From contig NZ_JAFBCK010000001.1 in NCBI RefSeq assembly GCF_016907695.1, positions 1,178,001 through 1,242,000 on the forward strand: 64,000 nt of DNA, in the 5' to 3' direction. Of this stretch, positions 43,961 to 52,809 are shown in pieces. The DNA comes from Actinokineospora baliensis. Lineage in GTDB: Bacteria > Actinomycetota > Actinomycetes > Mycobacteriales > Pseudonocardiaceae. Below the pieces are notes generated by a model. It ran no database searches. It worked only from the letters and a program-made list of their open reading frames with translations, and was not told the DNA's origin. Both the position numbers and the translations under genes were made by a program. Numbering within the stretch: position 1 is the stretch's first letter; each line of letters opens with the position of its first letter.

Positions 43961-44397
43961 CCGACCAGACGCCCATCACCCATACCGGCTTCATCGCGCG
44001 GGACGAACTCTCCGACGACGTCGACGTGGTCGGAGAGGTGATGGGGCTCAACGCGGGTGGAGTGAATGTCGGGTGGAGCTGGGAACTCGGTGAGACCCGG
44101 CCGAACCCCGATGCGGAGGATGAGGAAGAGGGGCCGACGCTGGCGTTCGGCGTGAACAACGCCGTCGGCTTCCTCCAGTGGCACGACGGTCGCGAAGTGC
44201 TTGTTCCGGTGCTCGGGACCAACGACGAGTGGGTGGAGTACTTCGTGGCGGGGTTGCACTCGACGAACGTCCGGCCGCACGCCGAACTCCCGGTTGAACT
44301 GGTGCTGGCCGCGGTAGTCGAGTACCTGGACACCGGTGAACGACCGACGTGTGTGGAGTGGAAGGCCGGTGCATCGCTGAGGTCGTTGTTCAGCTAG
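43957..44397 (+). CDS. Imm1-family immunity protein
   Basis: 146 residues from the GTG that overlaps the toxin's TGA (GTGA); a GTG three bases earlier is also in frame. Imm1 features: acidic (DVDVVGEVMGL, NPDAEDEEEGPTL), NNAVGFLQWHDG, LVPVLGTNDEWVEYF, then HAELPVELVLAAVVEYLDTGERPTCVEWK. Imm1 proteins neutralise SCP1.201-type and other deaminase toxins by binding the active domain. Translational coupling ensures the immunity is made with the toxin. Confidence 0.85.
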   Translation: MTDQTPITHTGFIARDELSDDVDVVGEVMGLNAGGVNVGWSWELGETRPNPDAEDEEEGPTLAFGVNNAVGFLQWHDGREVLVPVLGTNDEWVEYFVAGLHSTNVRPHAELPVELVLAAVVEYLDTGERPTCVEWKAGASLRSLFS

Positions 44398-44421
44398 ACC
44401 GATCCTGGTGCGGACATGGCT

Positions 44422-44457
44422 AGAGCCCCCCGGCATGACGATGCGCCGGGGGGCTCT
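44422..44457. terminator. Bidirectional terminator between immunity gene and lsr2
   Basis: 13-bp perfect stem AGAGCCCCCCGGC / GCCGGGGGGCTCT with a 10-base loop, 25 bp after the immunity stop and 5 bp beyond the lsr2 stop on the other strand. Confidence 0.87.
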
Positions 44458-44461
44458 GTAC

Positions 44462-44932
44462 TCATGCCGTGGCGGACTTGCGTCGCCGTGATGTGGACTG
44501 GCTCGCGCTGAACGTGGGCGCGGTTGTCACCTTCCGCTCAGCAGCGGCCCGACCCCTGGGCTTGCGGGCGACGGGCTCTTCCGCCGGGGGCGTGGCGTGG
44601 TGTTCCTCGAACTTCTGGACCACCGAGCGGGGCAGCCGACCCCGGTCGGAGACCTCCAAACCGTTCGTACGTGCCCACTCGCGGATGGCCCGGAGCTGTT
44701 CACGATCGACGCGGGCGGGAGCGCCGCCGACGCGCGCGGCCACGGTGGCCCTTCGTCCGCCCGTGCGGCGACCGGCGGAGACGTACCGCTCCAGCTCTGT
44801 GCGGAGACCGTCGGCGTTGTCTTGGGACAGGTCGATCTCGTAGCTCACACCGTCCAAGGCGAAGCGGACCGTCTCGTTTGCCTGGCCTCCATCAAGGTCG
44901 TCGACCAGTTCTTGGATGACTCGCTGAGCCAT
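44462..44932 (-). CDS. lsr2: Lsr2-family nucleoid/xenogeneic-silencing protein
   Basis: 156 residues from MAQRVIQELVDDLDGGQ, preceded by GGGGAAGAAG; the reading from 45064 is not supported. N-terminal dimerisation/oligomerisation (VRFALDGVSYEIDLSQDNADGLRTELERYVSAGRR) and C-terminal DNA-binding domain (REQLRAIREWARTNGLEVSDRGRLPRSVVQKFEEHH) with the RGR motif that inserts into AT-rich minor groove. A basic tail follows (RKPRGRAAAERK). Placed at the prophage end, it may silence or protect phage DNA, as known for phage-borne Lsr2-like proteins. Confidence 0.92.
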   Translation of the reverse strand: MAQRVIQELVDDLDGGQANETVRFALDGVSYEIDLSQDNADGLRTELERYVSAGRRTGGRRATVAARVGGAPARVDREQLRAIREWARTNGLEVSDRGRLPRSVVQKFEEHHATPPAEEPVARKPRGRAAAERKVTTAPTFSASQSTSRRRKSATA

Positions 44933-45215
44933 GCCTTCTTCTCCCCAGTGTCGAAAAACAGGACAGGTGATCAGGCTAGCGTTTCCGTCGCCGTGATCAA
45001 GTGGGACACACTCGCAGGGAGAACGCCCACAGCACAAGCGGTATCCCGTGCCGTGACTCGTCAAACATCGTCAAGCTTCGTTCCGGAACGCGTGCTTTTA
45101 CTGTAATGAAAGGAAAGCGTGGTTCGCGGACGCGCGGAGACCATCCCGGACCACTCCATGTTCGTATGCGGTACGGGATTCTGTTCGGCTCACATCGGGG
45201 GGTTGTAACTTCCGG

Positions 45216-45716
45216 TCAGTCCACCTCTCCGGCGATCCACCGTGCGGCGGTCATCACACGGGAGCAGTCGGCATCGCGGCCAACGATCTCCAGGGCCAGC
45301 AACAGGGCCATGGCGCGTGAACCGGGCTGGGGTGTCGTTGGTGGACTAGCCCGGTCGGGGTCGGATGGTTGGGCTTCGACGTCTGCGGCGACGGTCGCCA
45401 ATACCGCCGCGAAGGCGTGGGTGTCGTCGGTGTCGAGTACGACAGAACGCCACTGGTCGCCGCGGTCGGCCGTCAGCAGGACGCGATCGTCGTCGACGGA
45501 GGGGCCGACGTGAATCGGGCCGACGCGTCGGTGTCGTCGCTGGTGGAGTGCCTGCGTGCAGGCGTCGGCGAGCGCTCGAGCCTGGTTGGTGGTCAGCAGC
45601 AGTTCGACGGTGCTCGCGCTGCCGTCGGTCTCGCGGAGGACCACCAAGACCCGGTTGGGGTGTACTGCCACGCCGATGTGGTCGTTGGGTTCCTCAGCGC
45701 ACCGGAAAACGTGCAT
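45216..45716 (-). CDS. Prophage hypothetical protein (166 aa)
   Basis: Starts MHVFRCAEEPNDHIGVAVHPNRVLVVLRE; the earlier reading overlaps the sigma gene end. Beta-rich N-terminus, helix EARALADACTQALHQRR-like in the middle, acidic linker, and a helical end. Not recognised. It follows the sigma factor gene by 13 bp and probably shares its transcript. Confidence 0.6.
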   Translation of the reverse strand: MHVFRCAEEPNDHIGVAVHPNRVLVVLRETDGSASTVELLLTTNQARALADACTQALHQRRHRRVGPIHVGPSVDDDRVLLTADRGDQWRSVVLDTDDTHAFAAVLATVAADVEAQPSDPDRASPPTTPQPGSRAMALLLALEIVGRDADCSRVMTAARWIAGEVD

Positions 45717-45729
45717 TGTCGGGTCCTGG

Positions 45730-46641
45730 TCAATCCGTGAGGCCGGACAGGGCGCGGAGCGTCTGGAGTGCCTTCGTCTTCGTCTTGGACACTGTGGACT
45801 GGGCGATACCCAGCACGCGACCTGTCTCGACCTCCGAGAGAGCGGGACCGCTGAAGCCGAACAGGCACCCCAGGACTTCGCGTTCACGGCGGCTCAGGTG
45901 CGTCGACTCGAGCAGAGCGCGCGCTGTCGCGATGATCTCCACTCGCGCCAAGTCGTCGGGACCACCCGGATCGGACATCGTGTCGGCGAGGCTGTGGCGG
46001 TCCCCGGCCGCCGACTCCCACGTCTCTGTGGGGGCGAACATGCTCCGGTGCACTGCCCAGAAGGTCTCCAGGCGCCAAGCGAACCGCTGCTGGGCGTAGG
46101 TCACTGCCGCCATGACGTCGTACTCCCCGTCCGAGTCGGCGGTGTTGCGCAGCGCTTCGCGCAACTTCTGGGCCATCCGACCGGTATCGGTGGGGCGGCC
46201 GGGCCGTTGCGTGCTGGCCACGTTGAGGAGGTGACGCGCGATCACCCGTCCGATGTAGGTCCCGACGGTGCCCCCGTCGCCGTTGCGGATGACTCCGGCC
46301 CGCGCGTCCCGAATCAGCCGTTCGGCGCCTTCCTGGTGCAGGTCTTCACGGTCGAAGGCGGAGCTGCCGACGGCCCCGGCGGCGACGCGGTCCAGCTCGC
46401 CCGCCACCCGCAGGTACAGCGCGGTCTCGGCGGCGCGCTCACCGCGTTCGACCGCGGCGACCAACGCGTTTGTCTCGCGCGCGTCAGCGAACGCGTGTAC
46501 CGCGACACCGTTCCCACTCAAGGCTCGGAGCATCGCGGGCATTGCGGCGGACTGATAGGCGCCGGGGCGGTGGCGGCTGAGCCCGCCCCGAAGACTGTCA
46601 CCGAACGTGATCGTTCGTGTGCACATGACCTGATCTGTCAT
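45730..46641 (-). CDS. Prophage sigma-70-like factor
   Basis: 303 residues from MTDQVMCTRTITFGD with AAGGGGAG upstream. A sigma region-2-like helical part (DREDLHQEGAERLIRDARAG, GTVGTYIGRVIARHLLNVAS) and a region-4 HTH (LSRREREVLGCLFGFSGPALSEVETGRVLGIAQSTVSKTKTKALQTL) are present. The central part diverges from host sigma factors. It could redirect RNA polymerase to late phage promoters. The operator-like palindrome at 46700-46717 lies 60 bp upstream. Confidence 0.82.
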   Translation of the reverse strand: MTDQVMCTRTITFGDSLRGGLSRHRPGAYQSAAMPAMLRALSGNGVAVHAFADARETNALVAAVERGERAAETALYLRVAGELDRVAAGAVGSSAFDREDLHQEGAERLIRDARAGVIRNGDGGTVGTYIGRVIARHLLNVASTQRPGRPTDTGRMAQKLREALRNTADSDGEYDVMAAVTYAQQRFAWRLETFWAVHRSMFAPTETWESAAGDRHSLADTMSDPGGPDDLARVEIIATARALLESTHLSRREREVLGCLFGFSGPALSEVETGRVLGIAQSTVSKTKTKALQTLRALSGLTD

Positions 46642-46699
46642 CCCCAGCTCCCCTTGACTGCCAGGGGCGCCCCCTGACCTCCGCCGACCCCCGACGCTA

Positions 46700-46717
46700 C
46701 ACAAAGATCCTTGCGTG
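46700..46717. promoter_or_regulatory. Prophage operator-like palindrome, copy A
   Basis: CACAAAGATCCTTGCGTG. The right half (GATCCTTGCGTG) is identical to the palindrome at 55464-55487; the left half is degraded. 59 bp upstream of the sigma gene start. Confidence 0.65.
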
Positions 46718-46757
46718 GGGTCGAGTAGTTGACGCGCCGGTACAGCGCTATGACCTG

Positions 46758-46775
46758 CAAAGACATATGTCGTTG
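46758..46775. promoter_or_regulatory. Second palindrome upstream of the sigma gene
   Basis: CAAAGACATATGTCGTTG with a perfect GACATATGTC core, 117 bp upstream of the sigma factor gene. It is unlike the other phage palindromes and may bind a different regulator. Confidence 0.45.
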
Positions 46776-46891
46776 TAACGCTCCGATCCGATCGTTGATC
46801 GCCATCGCGGCCGGTCACGCTCGCCCGACGCGAAGCGCGCGCCAGACCTGCCGGTGCCTACCGGCAAGTAGACGGCCGCTCTTCAGGTGAT

Positions 46892-47272
46892 CTATGTCTC
46901 ACAAGATCGGTTGGGTTGCGGGTGCCGGTGCACGTGCGACCCCGCTACGTGATCAACGGTCGTGGTGTCCCGCCCCGTGTGGGCGCGCTCCGCGGCGACG
47001 GCATGATGCAAGGCGAGCTGGAGATGAAGCGCGGCCTGGATCGCCGCGACCCGCATACTCTCCAGGTGCGCGGAACTGTCCTGTTCGGCGCGCGCCAGCA
47101 CGTGAGCCTCCACGGGCCGCGATACCCCGGTCACCACGACCGCCGGAACGGCCTGGGGGGTCTGGTCGGCCACGGCTTGAGCGATCTGCGCCCACCCGGC
47201 GAAGCGCTTTGCGCTGATGAGCAGCCGGGTCGCGATCTCGGGGAACGCGGCACTGCGCAGGGACGTCGTCAT
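46892..47272 (-). CDS. Prophage hypothetical protein (126 aa)
   Basis: MTTSLRSAAFPEIATRLLISAKRFAGWAQIAQAVADQTPQAVPAVVVTGVSRPVEAHVLARAEQ: helical with a long Ala/His-rich C-terminal helix (AAIQAALHLQLALHHAVAAERAH). No family recognised. Starts 6 bp after the endonuclease VII stop. Confidence 0.6.
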   Translation of the reverse strand: MTTSLRSAAFPEIATRLLISAKRFAGWAQIAQAVADQTPQAVPAVVVTGVSRPVEAHVLARAEQDSSAHLESMRVAAIQAALHLQLALHHAVAAERAHTGRDTTTVDHVAGSHVHRHPQPNRSCET

Positions 47273-47278
47273 AGGGCC

Positions 47279-47734
47279 TCACGTTTCGTTGTGCACGCTG
47301 GCGGCCAGTTCCTCGGCTCGCAGCAGGTAGTGAATGGCGGCGCGGAGCACGTCCGCGTTCTCCTCGAGCAGCCCGATCGCGGTGTTGCAGGTCAGGCAAA
47401 GCAGGGCACGCACGTAGCCGGTGGCGTGGTCGTGGTCGACCGCCAGACCGCGCGGAAGTTGGGACTCGTGGCGGTCGCAGATGGCGCACCGGTAGCCCTG
47501 CCGCGCGCGGAGTTGGTCGACGGTGCCCGCGGTGATGCCGTAGCGCGATCGGTAACGCTTGTCACGCTCGTGGTCGCGGTTGATCAGCCCACGGGCAACT
47601 GCATCGACCCGCAACGCGGCTCGATAGGCGCGGCGGCATGGGACGCAGTAGGGATGGCGTCCGTCCGGGCGACTGGGGTCCTTGTGGAACTCGGCGGGAT
47701 CGCGTGGGGTACCGCACCTGACGCATGTCTTCAT
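47279..47734 (-). CDS. Recombination endonuclease VII-like protein
   Basis: 151 residues from MKTCVRCGTPRDP. The N-terminal zinc-like Cys set (CVRCGTPRDPAEF, YCVPCRRAYR) is followed by the HNH/treble-clef core CAICDRHESQLPRGLAVDHDHATGYVRALLCLTCNTAIGLLEENADVL, which matches phage T4 gp49-type endonuclease VII that cuts branched DNA before packaging. Its ATG overlaps the next gene's stop by 4 bp. Confidence 0.88.
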   Translation of the reverse strand: MKTCVRCGTPRDPAEFHKDPSRPDGRHPYCVPCRRAYRAALRVDAVARGLINRDHERDKRYRSRYGITAGTVDQLRARQGYRCAICDRHESQLPRGLAVDHDHATGYVRALLCLTCNTAIGLLEENADVLRAAIHYLLRAEELAASVHNET

Positions 47735-48399
47735 GTCGCCGCCAGTTCCGCCCACAGGGCGGCCGTGGCCTCCGCTTCCCCAGCGGTTCGAGCCGACAGC
47801 CGCCCCGGCAACCACACTCGCAGTGGCGTTGCCGACTTGCTCAGGTTGCAGGGAGAGCACGCCGGGACGACGTTCCACGGTGCGTCGTCGCCGCGGTCGG
47901 CAAGCGGCCACAAGTGGTCGATGTGTTGGCTCCGTCCTGCGCAGTACAGGCATCGGTCGCGGTAGAGGCGACGCAGCCACGGAAGGTCGACGACCAGGGC
48001 GTGCGCCTGGTTGTCGCATGCGCGTGCCTTGTGCCCGCGGGCGCGCTGTCGATCGCGGTAGTTCGGGAAGACGCGCCATGCCTGGGCGGCGAACTCGACG
48101 AAGTACCGCACGGCTGTCGTACTCGCGGCGTTCAGCACGGCTTCGACCTCACACGTGAGTGCGGCGGTCGACTCGGGTAAACCGTGGAGGGTGTCGGCGC
48201 GTAACGCGGCGTGGTGTGCTCGACTGGCCTCGATCAACAAGCTGAGATCGCCGTAGCTCTGAAGGGTGGCGGCGCACTCGGCACGGCGACGTCGTTTGTA
48301 GAACTCACTCGAATGGTTGCCGCACAGCCAGAATCGCCTTCCCCGCTCTCCCACTACCGACCGGACCCGCTCCAGAGATCCACATTGGACGCACTGCAA
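47731..48399 (-). CDS. HNH endonuclease
   Basis: 222 residues. N-terminal MQCVQCGSLERVRSVVGERGRRFWLCGNHSSEFYKRRRR has a zinc-ribbon look. The C-terminal HNH core is CLYCAGRSQHIDHLWPLADRGDDAPWNVVPACSPCNLSKSATP. Such phage HNH enzymes aid packaging or act as homing-type nucleases. Function in this phage unassigned. Confidence 0.85.
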   Translation of the reverse strand: MQCVQCGSLERVRSVVGERGRRFWLCGNHSSEFYKRRRRAECAATLQSYGDLSLLIEASRAHHAALRADTLHGLPESTAALTCEVEAVLNAASTTAVRYFVEFAAQAWRVFPNYRDRQRARGHKARACDNQAHALVVDLPWLRRLYRDRCLYCAGRSQHIDHLWPLADRGDDAPWNVVPACSPCNLSKSATPLRVWLPGRLSARTAGEAEATAALWAELAAT

Positions 48400-48424
48400 C
48401 CCGGCACCTCCCCTTCGTCTCCGC

Positions 48425-50317
48425 TCATGCGGGGGCGCCGTAGAGCGATCCCCAGGACGTGCCCCCGACCTGTAGATCGGTGTCGAGTGGCACGCCCCGG
48501 AAGTCGGCCACGCGCATGGTGCGTTGGATCTGTTGCCCGACCTCCGCCGCGACCTCGCGCGGGGCGGTGAACAGCACTTCGTCGTGGATCGGCAACCGCA
48601 TGTAGCCCGTTAAGCCCTGGGCGTCCAGCTCCACCAGGGCCTGGGCCAGTACGTCGCGTGCTGCGCTCTGGATGAGGTAGTTCACCGCGGCGTAGGTCCG
48701 CCGTCGGTCCAGAGGGATGACCCGCCCGGAGGGTGTGACGACCTGACGGCGGCCGTAGTCGGCTCGCTCGATCAACCGGCGGGAGAACCGACGAACTCCC
48801 CGGTAGAGCTGGTCGTACTGGCGAACGGCGCCGGTCACCTCAGCGAGCGGTGCACCTGTTTGGCGTGCCAACGACACGGCCCCGCCGCCGTAGACCTTTC
48901 CAAAGTTGATGCTCTTCGCCACCTTGCGGTGGAACGGGGTGAAGTCTGTGCCGTAGAGGAGTCGCGCTGTGACGTCGTGAAGGTCCTGACCTTCGATGAT
49001 CGCCTGCATCATCGTCTCGTCCTGCGACAGCGCGGCGAGAACGCGCATCTCCACGGCCGCGTAGTCGACCGCCCCCACGACCGCGCCGTCTTCCGCGATC
49101 ACCGCCTGCCGGATCGTCCAGTCACTCGACGGGAGTTGCTGGAACGGCGGGCGGCTGATGCTCATCCTCGCCGTGCGTGCCTTCAGGCTCGCGATCTTGG
49201 GGTGGATGCGGTCGTGGGCATCACGACGCGACAGCATCGCGTCCACATAGGATGCTTGCCATTTGCTGGCGCGCTTGGCCCGCAACACGGCGTGCGCCAA
49301 CGGGTTGGGTTCGCGCGCGCCGATCCTGGACCACGTCCGGTCAAGGTCGGCCAGTGGAAGCAGGACCTCTTTCCCGACCTTGAGGGCACCTTTCTCGGTG
49401 GTCTCGGTCAGCACCTCGCCCATGCCGGTCAGGGCGGAGGCGACCTGTGACGGTGAGTTGACCGACGTCACCCCGAACTCGCGCGCCGCGGTCGACCAGC
49501 GGTCCGACTCGCTCGCCAACCGTGTCCGCAGAGAGCGCAGATACTCCGGATCCACTCGGAGACCGGCCGATTCCATCTTCGCGCACACCAACGACACCGC
49601 GTGCTCGAACCTGCTCAGGCGCTGAAAGCCGCGTTCAGTGACCTCCCGGTGGAGCGAGGTGAACAGCCGGGACGTCAAGATCACGTCGAGACCGGCGTAC
49701 AGGGTGTATGTCGGGTTGTCGATGGGGATCCGTGCCCACCCCGTGTCGGCCGTGTAGCCGAGTCGCCGGAACTCGGCGTTGAGGCCATCGGCGGTGTCGG
49801 GCGCCTGCGGGTCCACCCGGCGCGCACACAGCGACTTGAGCCCCAGTCCGGGGCCTCCGTCCTCGGGGCCTCGCGGATCGCACAGGTGGGCGAGTGTGGC
49901 TGTGTCGGTCACCCTCGCCCAGAGGTCGGACAGTTCGACGCCGGTCATGTGCCGGTCGGCGATCAACGCATCGAAGGTGGCGTTGTGGATGACGACGTGT
50001 GGAAGGGTCCGCAGAATCCCGGAGGCGACGTGTAGAGCCCGCCGTCCGTAGCCAGAAGGCACTGATGCGGTGTCGACGGGGATCACGTACGCGGTGGTCT
50101 CGTGTCCGAACTGGACTGTCCGGAGACGGAAGTCGGGAACGAACGCGTCCAACCCTGTGGTCTCGGTGTCGAACGCGATCGGCCGGTGGTGCTGTTCTGC
50201 CGCCCATCGCGAGACCGCAGTAAGGTCGTCATCGGTTTCGGTGATCCAGACGGTCACCTCTTCACTCGCGACTCGGTAGAGCTGACGCCGCACAGGCACC
50301 CCCAGGTTTGTGCGCAT
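48425..50317 (-). CDS. Phage family-A DNA polymerase with 3'-5' exonuclease
   Basis: 630 residues. The exonuclease has D50/E52 in FDTETTG, HNATFD (112-116) and YAGLDVILT (D211). The polymerase motifs are A: VDYAAVEMRVLA (D418), B: RKVAKSINFGKVYG (R464, K468, Y476) and C: LPIHDEVLF (D579). All catalytic residues are present, so both activities should work. No 5'-3' exonuclease, as is usual for phage pol I. Motif A differs from the common DYSQIELR (AAVEM). It is separated from the primase gene by a strong terminator. Confidence 0.95.
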   Translation of the reverse strand: MRTNLGVPVRRQLYRVASEEVTVWITETDDDLTAVSRWAAEQHHRPIAFDTETTGLDAFVPDFRLRTVQFGHETTAYVIPVDTASVPSGYGRRALHVASGILRTLPHVVIHNATFDALIADRHMTGVELSDLWARVTDTATLAHLCDPRGPEDGGPGLGLKSLCARRVDPQAPDTADGLNAEFRRLGYTADTGWARIPIDNPTYTLYAGLDVILTSRLFTSLHREVTERGFQRLSRFEHAVSLVCAKMESAGLRVDPEYLRSLRTRLASESDRWSTAAREFGVTSVNSPSQVASALTGMGEVLTETTEKGALKVGKEVLLPLADLDRTWSRIGAREPNPLAHAVLRAKRASKWQASYVDAMLSRRDAHDRIHPKIASLKARTARMSISRPPFQQLPSSDWTIRQAVIAEDGAVVGAVDYAAVEMRVLAALSQDETMMQAIIEGQDLHDVTARLLYGTDFTPFHRKVAKSINFGKVYGGGAVSLARQTGAPLAEVTGAVRQYDQLYRGVRRFSRRLIERADYGRRQVVTPSGRVIPLDRRRTYAAVNYLIQSAARDVLAQALVELDAQGLTGYMRLPIHDEVLFTAPREVAAEVGQQIQRTMRVADFRGVPLDTDLQVGGTSWGSLYGAPA

Positions 50318-50322
50318 GGCAA

Positions 50323-50358
50323 ACAGGCCGAACCGGTGTTGTTGCCGGTTCGGCCTGT
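50323..50358 (-). terminator. Terminator between primase and polymerase genes
   Basis: 14-bp perfect stem ACAGGCCGAACCGG / CCGGTTCGGCCTGT with an 8-base loop, between the primase stop and the polymerase start. It would separate two early operons or attenuate polymerase. Confidence 0.85.
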
Positions 50359-50367
50359 GCCGCTTGT

Positions 50368-52770
50368 TCAGTCGGATTCGTCGGGGCGGGCGCGTCGAGC
50401 GCCCAGGATCACCACGCCTTTGTTGCGCCGCGTCACCCGGAGCTTTCGTCCTTCGAGCTGCTGGCGGAAACGGATCTTCCCCCAGCGGCGGACTTGTTCG
50501 ACTTGTTCGCTCTCCACCCAGTCCTGGAAGGCGTTGAACGCGTCAGACAAGGTGATCTCGCCGCTCTCGTCCCGGACGAGCACCCCGGGCAGGAACCCGT
50601 CCAAGAGGTCCACGCTGCGTCGGTACTCGCGCACCGCGGCCATCACCGATTCCGGCTCGCGAAGCCCACCCCGGTACCACTCAGTGGCACCCCGCACGGC
50701 CCACGCGGCGATCCCCTGGGACTCGGTGAGCAAGTGCGCGGGCAGACCTGGGTCCTTGTCCGCCCCGAACTCACGAGTGAACGGGATCAGCCTGGTTCGG
50801 CGCCATACGCCTTCGTCCTGCCCCTTGATCTCGGGCTTGAAGTTGGTGGCCATCAGCAGCAGTGCTGTCGGGGTGAAGGTGAACTGGTTGCGGTACAGCT
50901 CTCGAGCGGTGACCGGGTCGCCTGCTGTGATCTGCTTCATCAGAGGCTCGTTCAGCCGCAGTCCGTCGCTCAGTTCCGACAAGATCCCCAGCCGAACGCC
51001 GCGTAACGCCGCTAGCGCGGGATTGGGCGCTCCCGAGTCGAAGTTTCGGGTGTAGGCGATCGCGGCTTGGCTCATGTGTCCGGTGATCCCGGCGAATACC
51101 CGCGACAAGGTGTTGGTGAAGACGCTCTTGCCGTTGCTCCCATGCCCATAGAGCAGGCCAAAAATGTGTTCCTGACTTTCGCCGGTGATTCCATAGCCGA
51201 TCAAGCGTGCCATGAAGTCGGGCAGCTCATCGTCGCCGGGAAAGATCTCCGTGAGAAAGCGGTCCCAACGCGGGCACGTCGCGTCGGGGTCGTAGTCCAG
51301 ATCGACCCACCGGGTTAGGCGGTCTTCGCGCCGATGTTCGCGAAGTTTCCCGGTCCGCAAGTCGACGGTCCCATTGCGAAAGGTCAGCAAGTGGTGACGG
51401 CTGTCGAAGTCATCCAGTTGGCTCGTGGTGAAAGTGCGTAGGTTATCCAGCGCCGCGCGGGTGCCGTTGTCCATGTGCATACGGCGGACCGAGCGGTACG
51501 CGGTGACGTAGTCCTCCGCTTGCTGCCGTTCCTCGCGGGTGCCGTTCTTGTCACCGCGCGGTAGCGACGCCAGTTCGTTGAAGAGCGCGTCGGCGACACG
51601 GTGGCCGATCGCGCGCTCTTGTGAGGGCACCATCGGTTGCCAGACGCGGCCGGTCCAGTACAGGAAGCCGACACCTTCGATGTGGACCGTGTCGCGCCCG
51701 ACGACTTCGAGAGCCCTGCGCGCGTGGTCGATATCAGTCCCGTGCACCGGCCCCAGCCGTTTACGGCTTTGCCGGGCACCTGCGGCTCTGTCGCCAGCCT
51801 GCCACGGAGCGGCGTCACCGACAGCCTTGTGGAAGGCGCCGACGAACCGCGCCGGGTCAGCCTCCCGCCAGGCGGTGAGGTCGTCGGCACCGTCCGGAAG
51901 GCGTAGCACCCGTGCCGTGATGTTCAGCGCGGCGAGATTCGCTCCCAGCGCCCGCGTGAACTCCGCGCCCGCGTTGTCGTTGTCCCCGGCCATGATCACG
52001 TCGGCCCCGTCGGCGATGTTGGCAATTTCCCGGGCGGTCTGCGGTGATCGAGCAACCCCGGCCCCGCGAACCCACACGACGGTGTACCCGGTCGCGGCGG
52101 CTGCCAGTCCATCGCCTGGTCCTTCGCTGACGACGACGGTCGGATAGCTGTCGGGGGTGCGGAACACCCCCACGGCCGACCAGCGGCCTTGCTCGGGGCT
52201 GGCCAGGTTCAACCAGCGCCCTGGACAGTGTCCACTGAGGTCGCGTCCTTGCAGGCCGCGCGGCATCCCGGCCGCGTCCAGGGCTGGAACCACGAGCCGG
52301 GGAAAGCTGCGATAGCTGCGGCTTCGATAGTCCTGCGCGGGACCGACGCTCACCGACCCGTCGTCATGGCCCAGGCGCAGCGTGTGGGCCAGCTCCGCGT
52401 TCACCCCGAAACGCGTCATCGCGTAGTCGGCGCTGGGTGAGTCGTCGAACCGCGCCTGTGCCGCGCGCACATACTGAGCGAGCGCCGCGATCGCCGACGG
52501 CGGCAACTCGATGGAGGCCACGGAGGGAGCCGTGGGTGTGCCTTCGACGTCGAACAGGTCGGACTCGGAGAGGAAGGCGACGTCGAGAACGCGGTTCGTG
52601 GGGCAGCCCGCGCGGCAGTACACCAGCGCGCGGCCGTCGGCGGTCAGGCTGATGAACAGGCTCGGGTTGCTGTCGGTGTGGGCTGGGCAGGGAACCAGGA
52701 GACCGCCCTTCTCCGCAACCGCGGTCCCGGTTGTCCCGCCCAGCCGTTCCACCAGTCGGTCAATATGCAC
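50368..52770 (-). CDS. P4-type primase-helicase (TOPRIM + SF3 helicase)
   Basis: 800 residues. A zinc motif (C28, H31, C52, C56 in CPAHTDSN and YCRAGC) and a TOPRIM-like region (YPTVVVSEGPGDGLAAAATGY, IMAGDNDNAGAEF) make the primase half. The D5 N-terminal domain (LTFRNGTVDLRTGKLREHR) and an SF3 helicase with Walker A GHGSNGKS (542-549), Walker B-like RLGILSELS and the arginine-finger-side TNFKPEIKGQDEGVWRRTRLIPF follow. The C-terminal wHTH is short. It opens and primes the phage origin. Confidence 0.93.
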   Translation of the reverse strand: MHIDRLVERLGGTTGTAVAEKGGLLVPCPAHTDSNPSLFISLTADGRALVYCRAGCPTNRVLDVAFLSESDLFDVEGTPTAPSVASIELPPSAIAALAQYVRAAQARFDDSPSADYAMTRFGVNAELAHTLRLGHDDGSVSVGPAQDYRSRSYRSFPRLVVPALDAAGMPRGLQGRDLSGHCPGRWLNLASPEQGRWSAVGVFRTPDSYPTVVVSEGPGDGLAAAATGYTVVWVRGAGVARSPQTAREIANIADGADVIMAGDNDNAGAEFTRALGANLAALNITARVLRLPDGADDLTAWREADPARFVGAFHKAVGDAAPWQAGDRAAGARQSRKRLGPVHGTDIDHARRALEVVGRDTVHIEGVGFLYWTGRVWQPMVPSQERAIGHRVADALFNELASLPRGDKNGTREERQQAEDYVTAYRSVRRMHMDNGTRAALDNLRTFTTSQLDDFDSRHHLLTFRNGTVDLRTGKLREHRREDRLTRWVDLDYDPDATCPRWDRFLTEIFPGDDELPDFMARLIGYGITGESQEHIFGLLYGHGSNGKSVFTNTLSRVFAGITGHMSQAAIAYTRNFDSGAPNPALAALRGVRLGILSELSDGLRLNEPLMKQITAGDPVTARELYRNQFTFTPTALLLMATNFKPEIKGQDEGVWRRTRLIPFTREFGADKDPGLPAHLLTESQGIAAWAVRGATEWYRGGLREPESVMAAVREYRRSVDLLDGFLPGVLVRDESGEITLSDAFNAFQDWVESEQVEQVRRWGKIRFRQQLEGRKLRVTRRNKGVVILGARRARPDESD

Positions 52771-52809
52771 GCTGTTCCCCCATTCTCGCCTTACCGGGGG
52801 AACGTGGAA

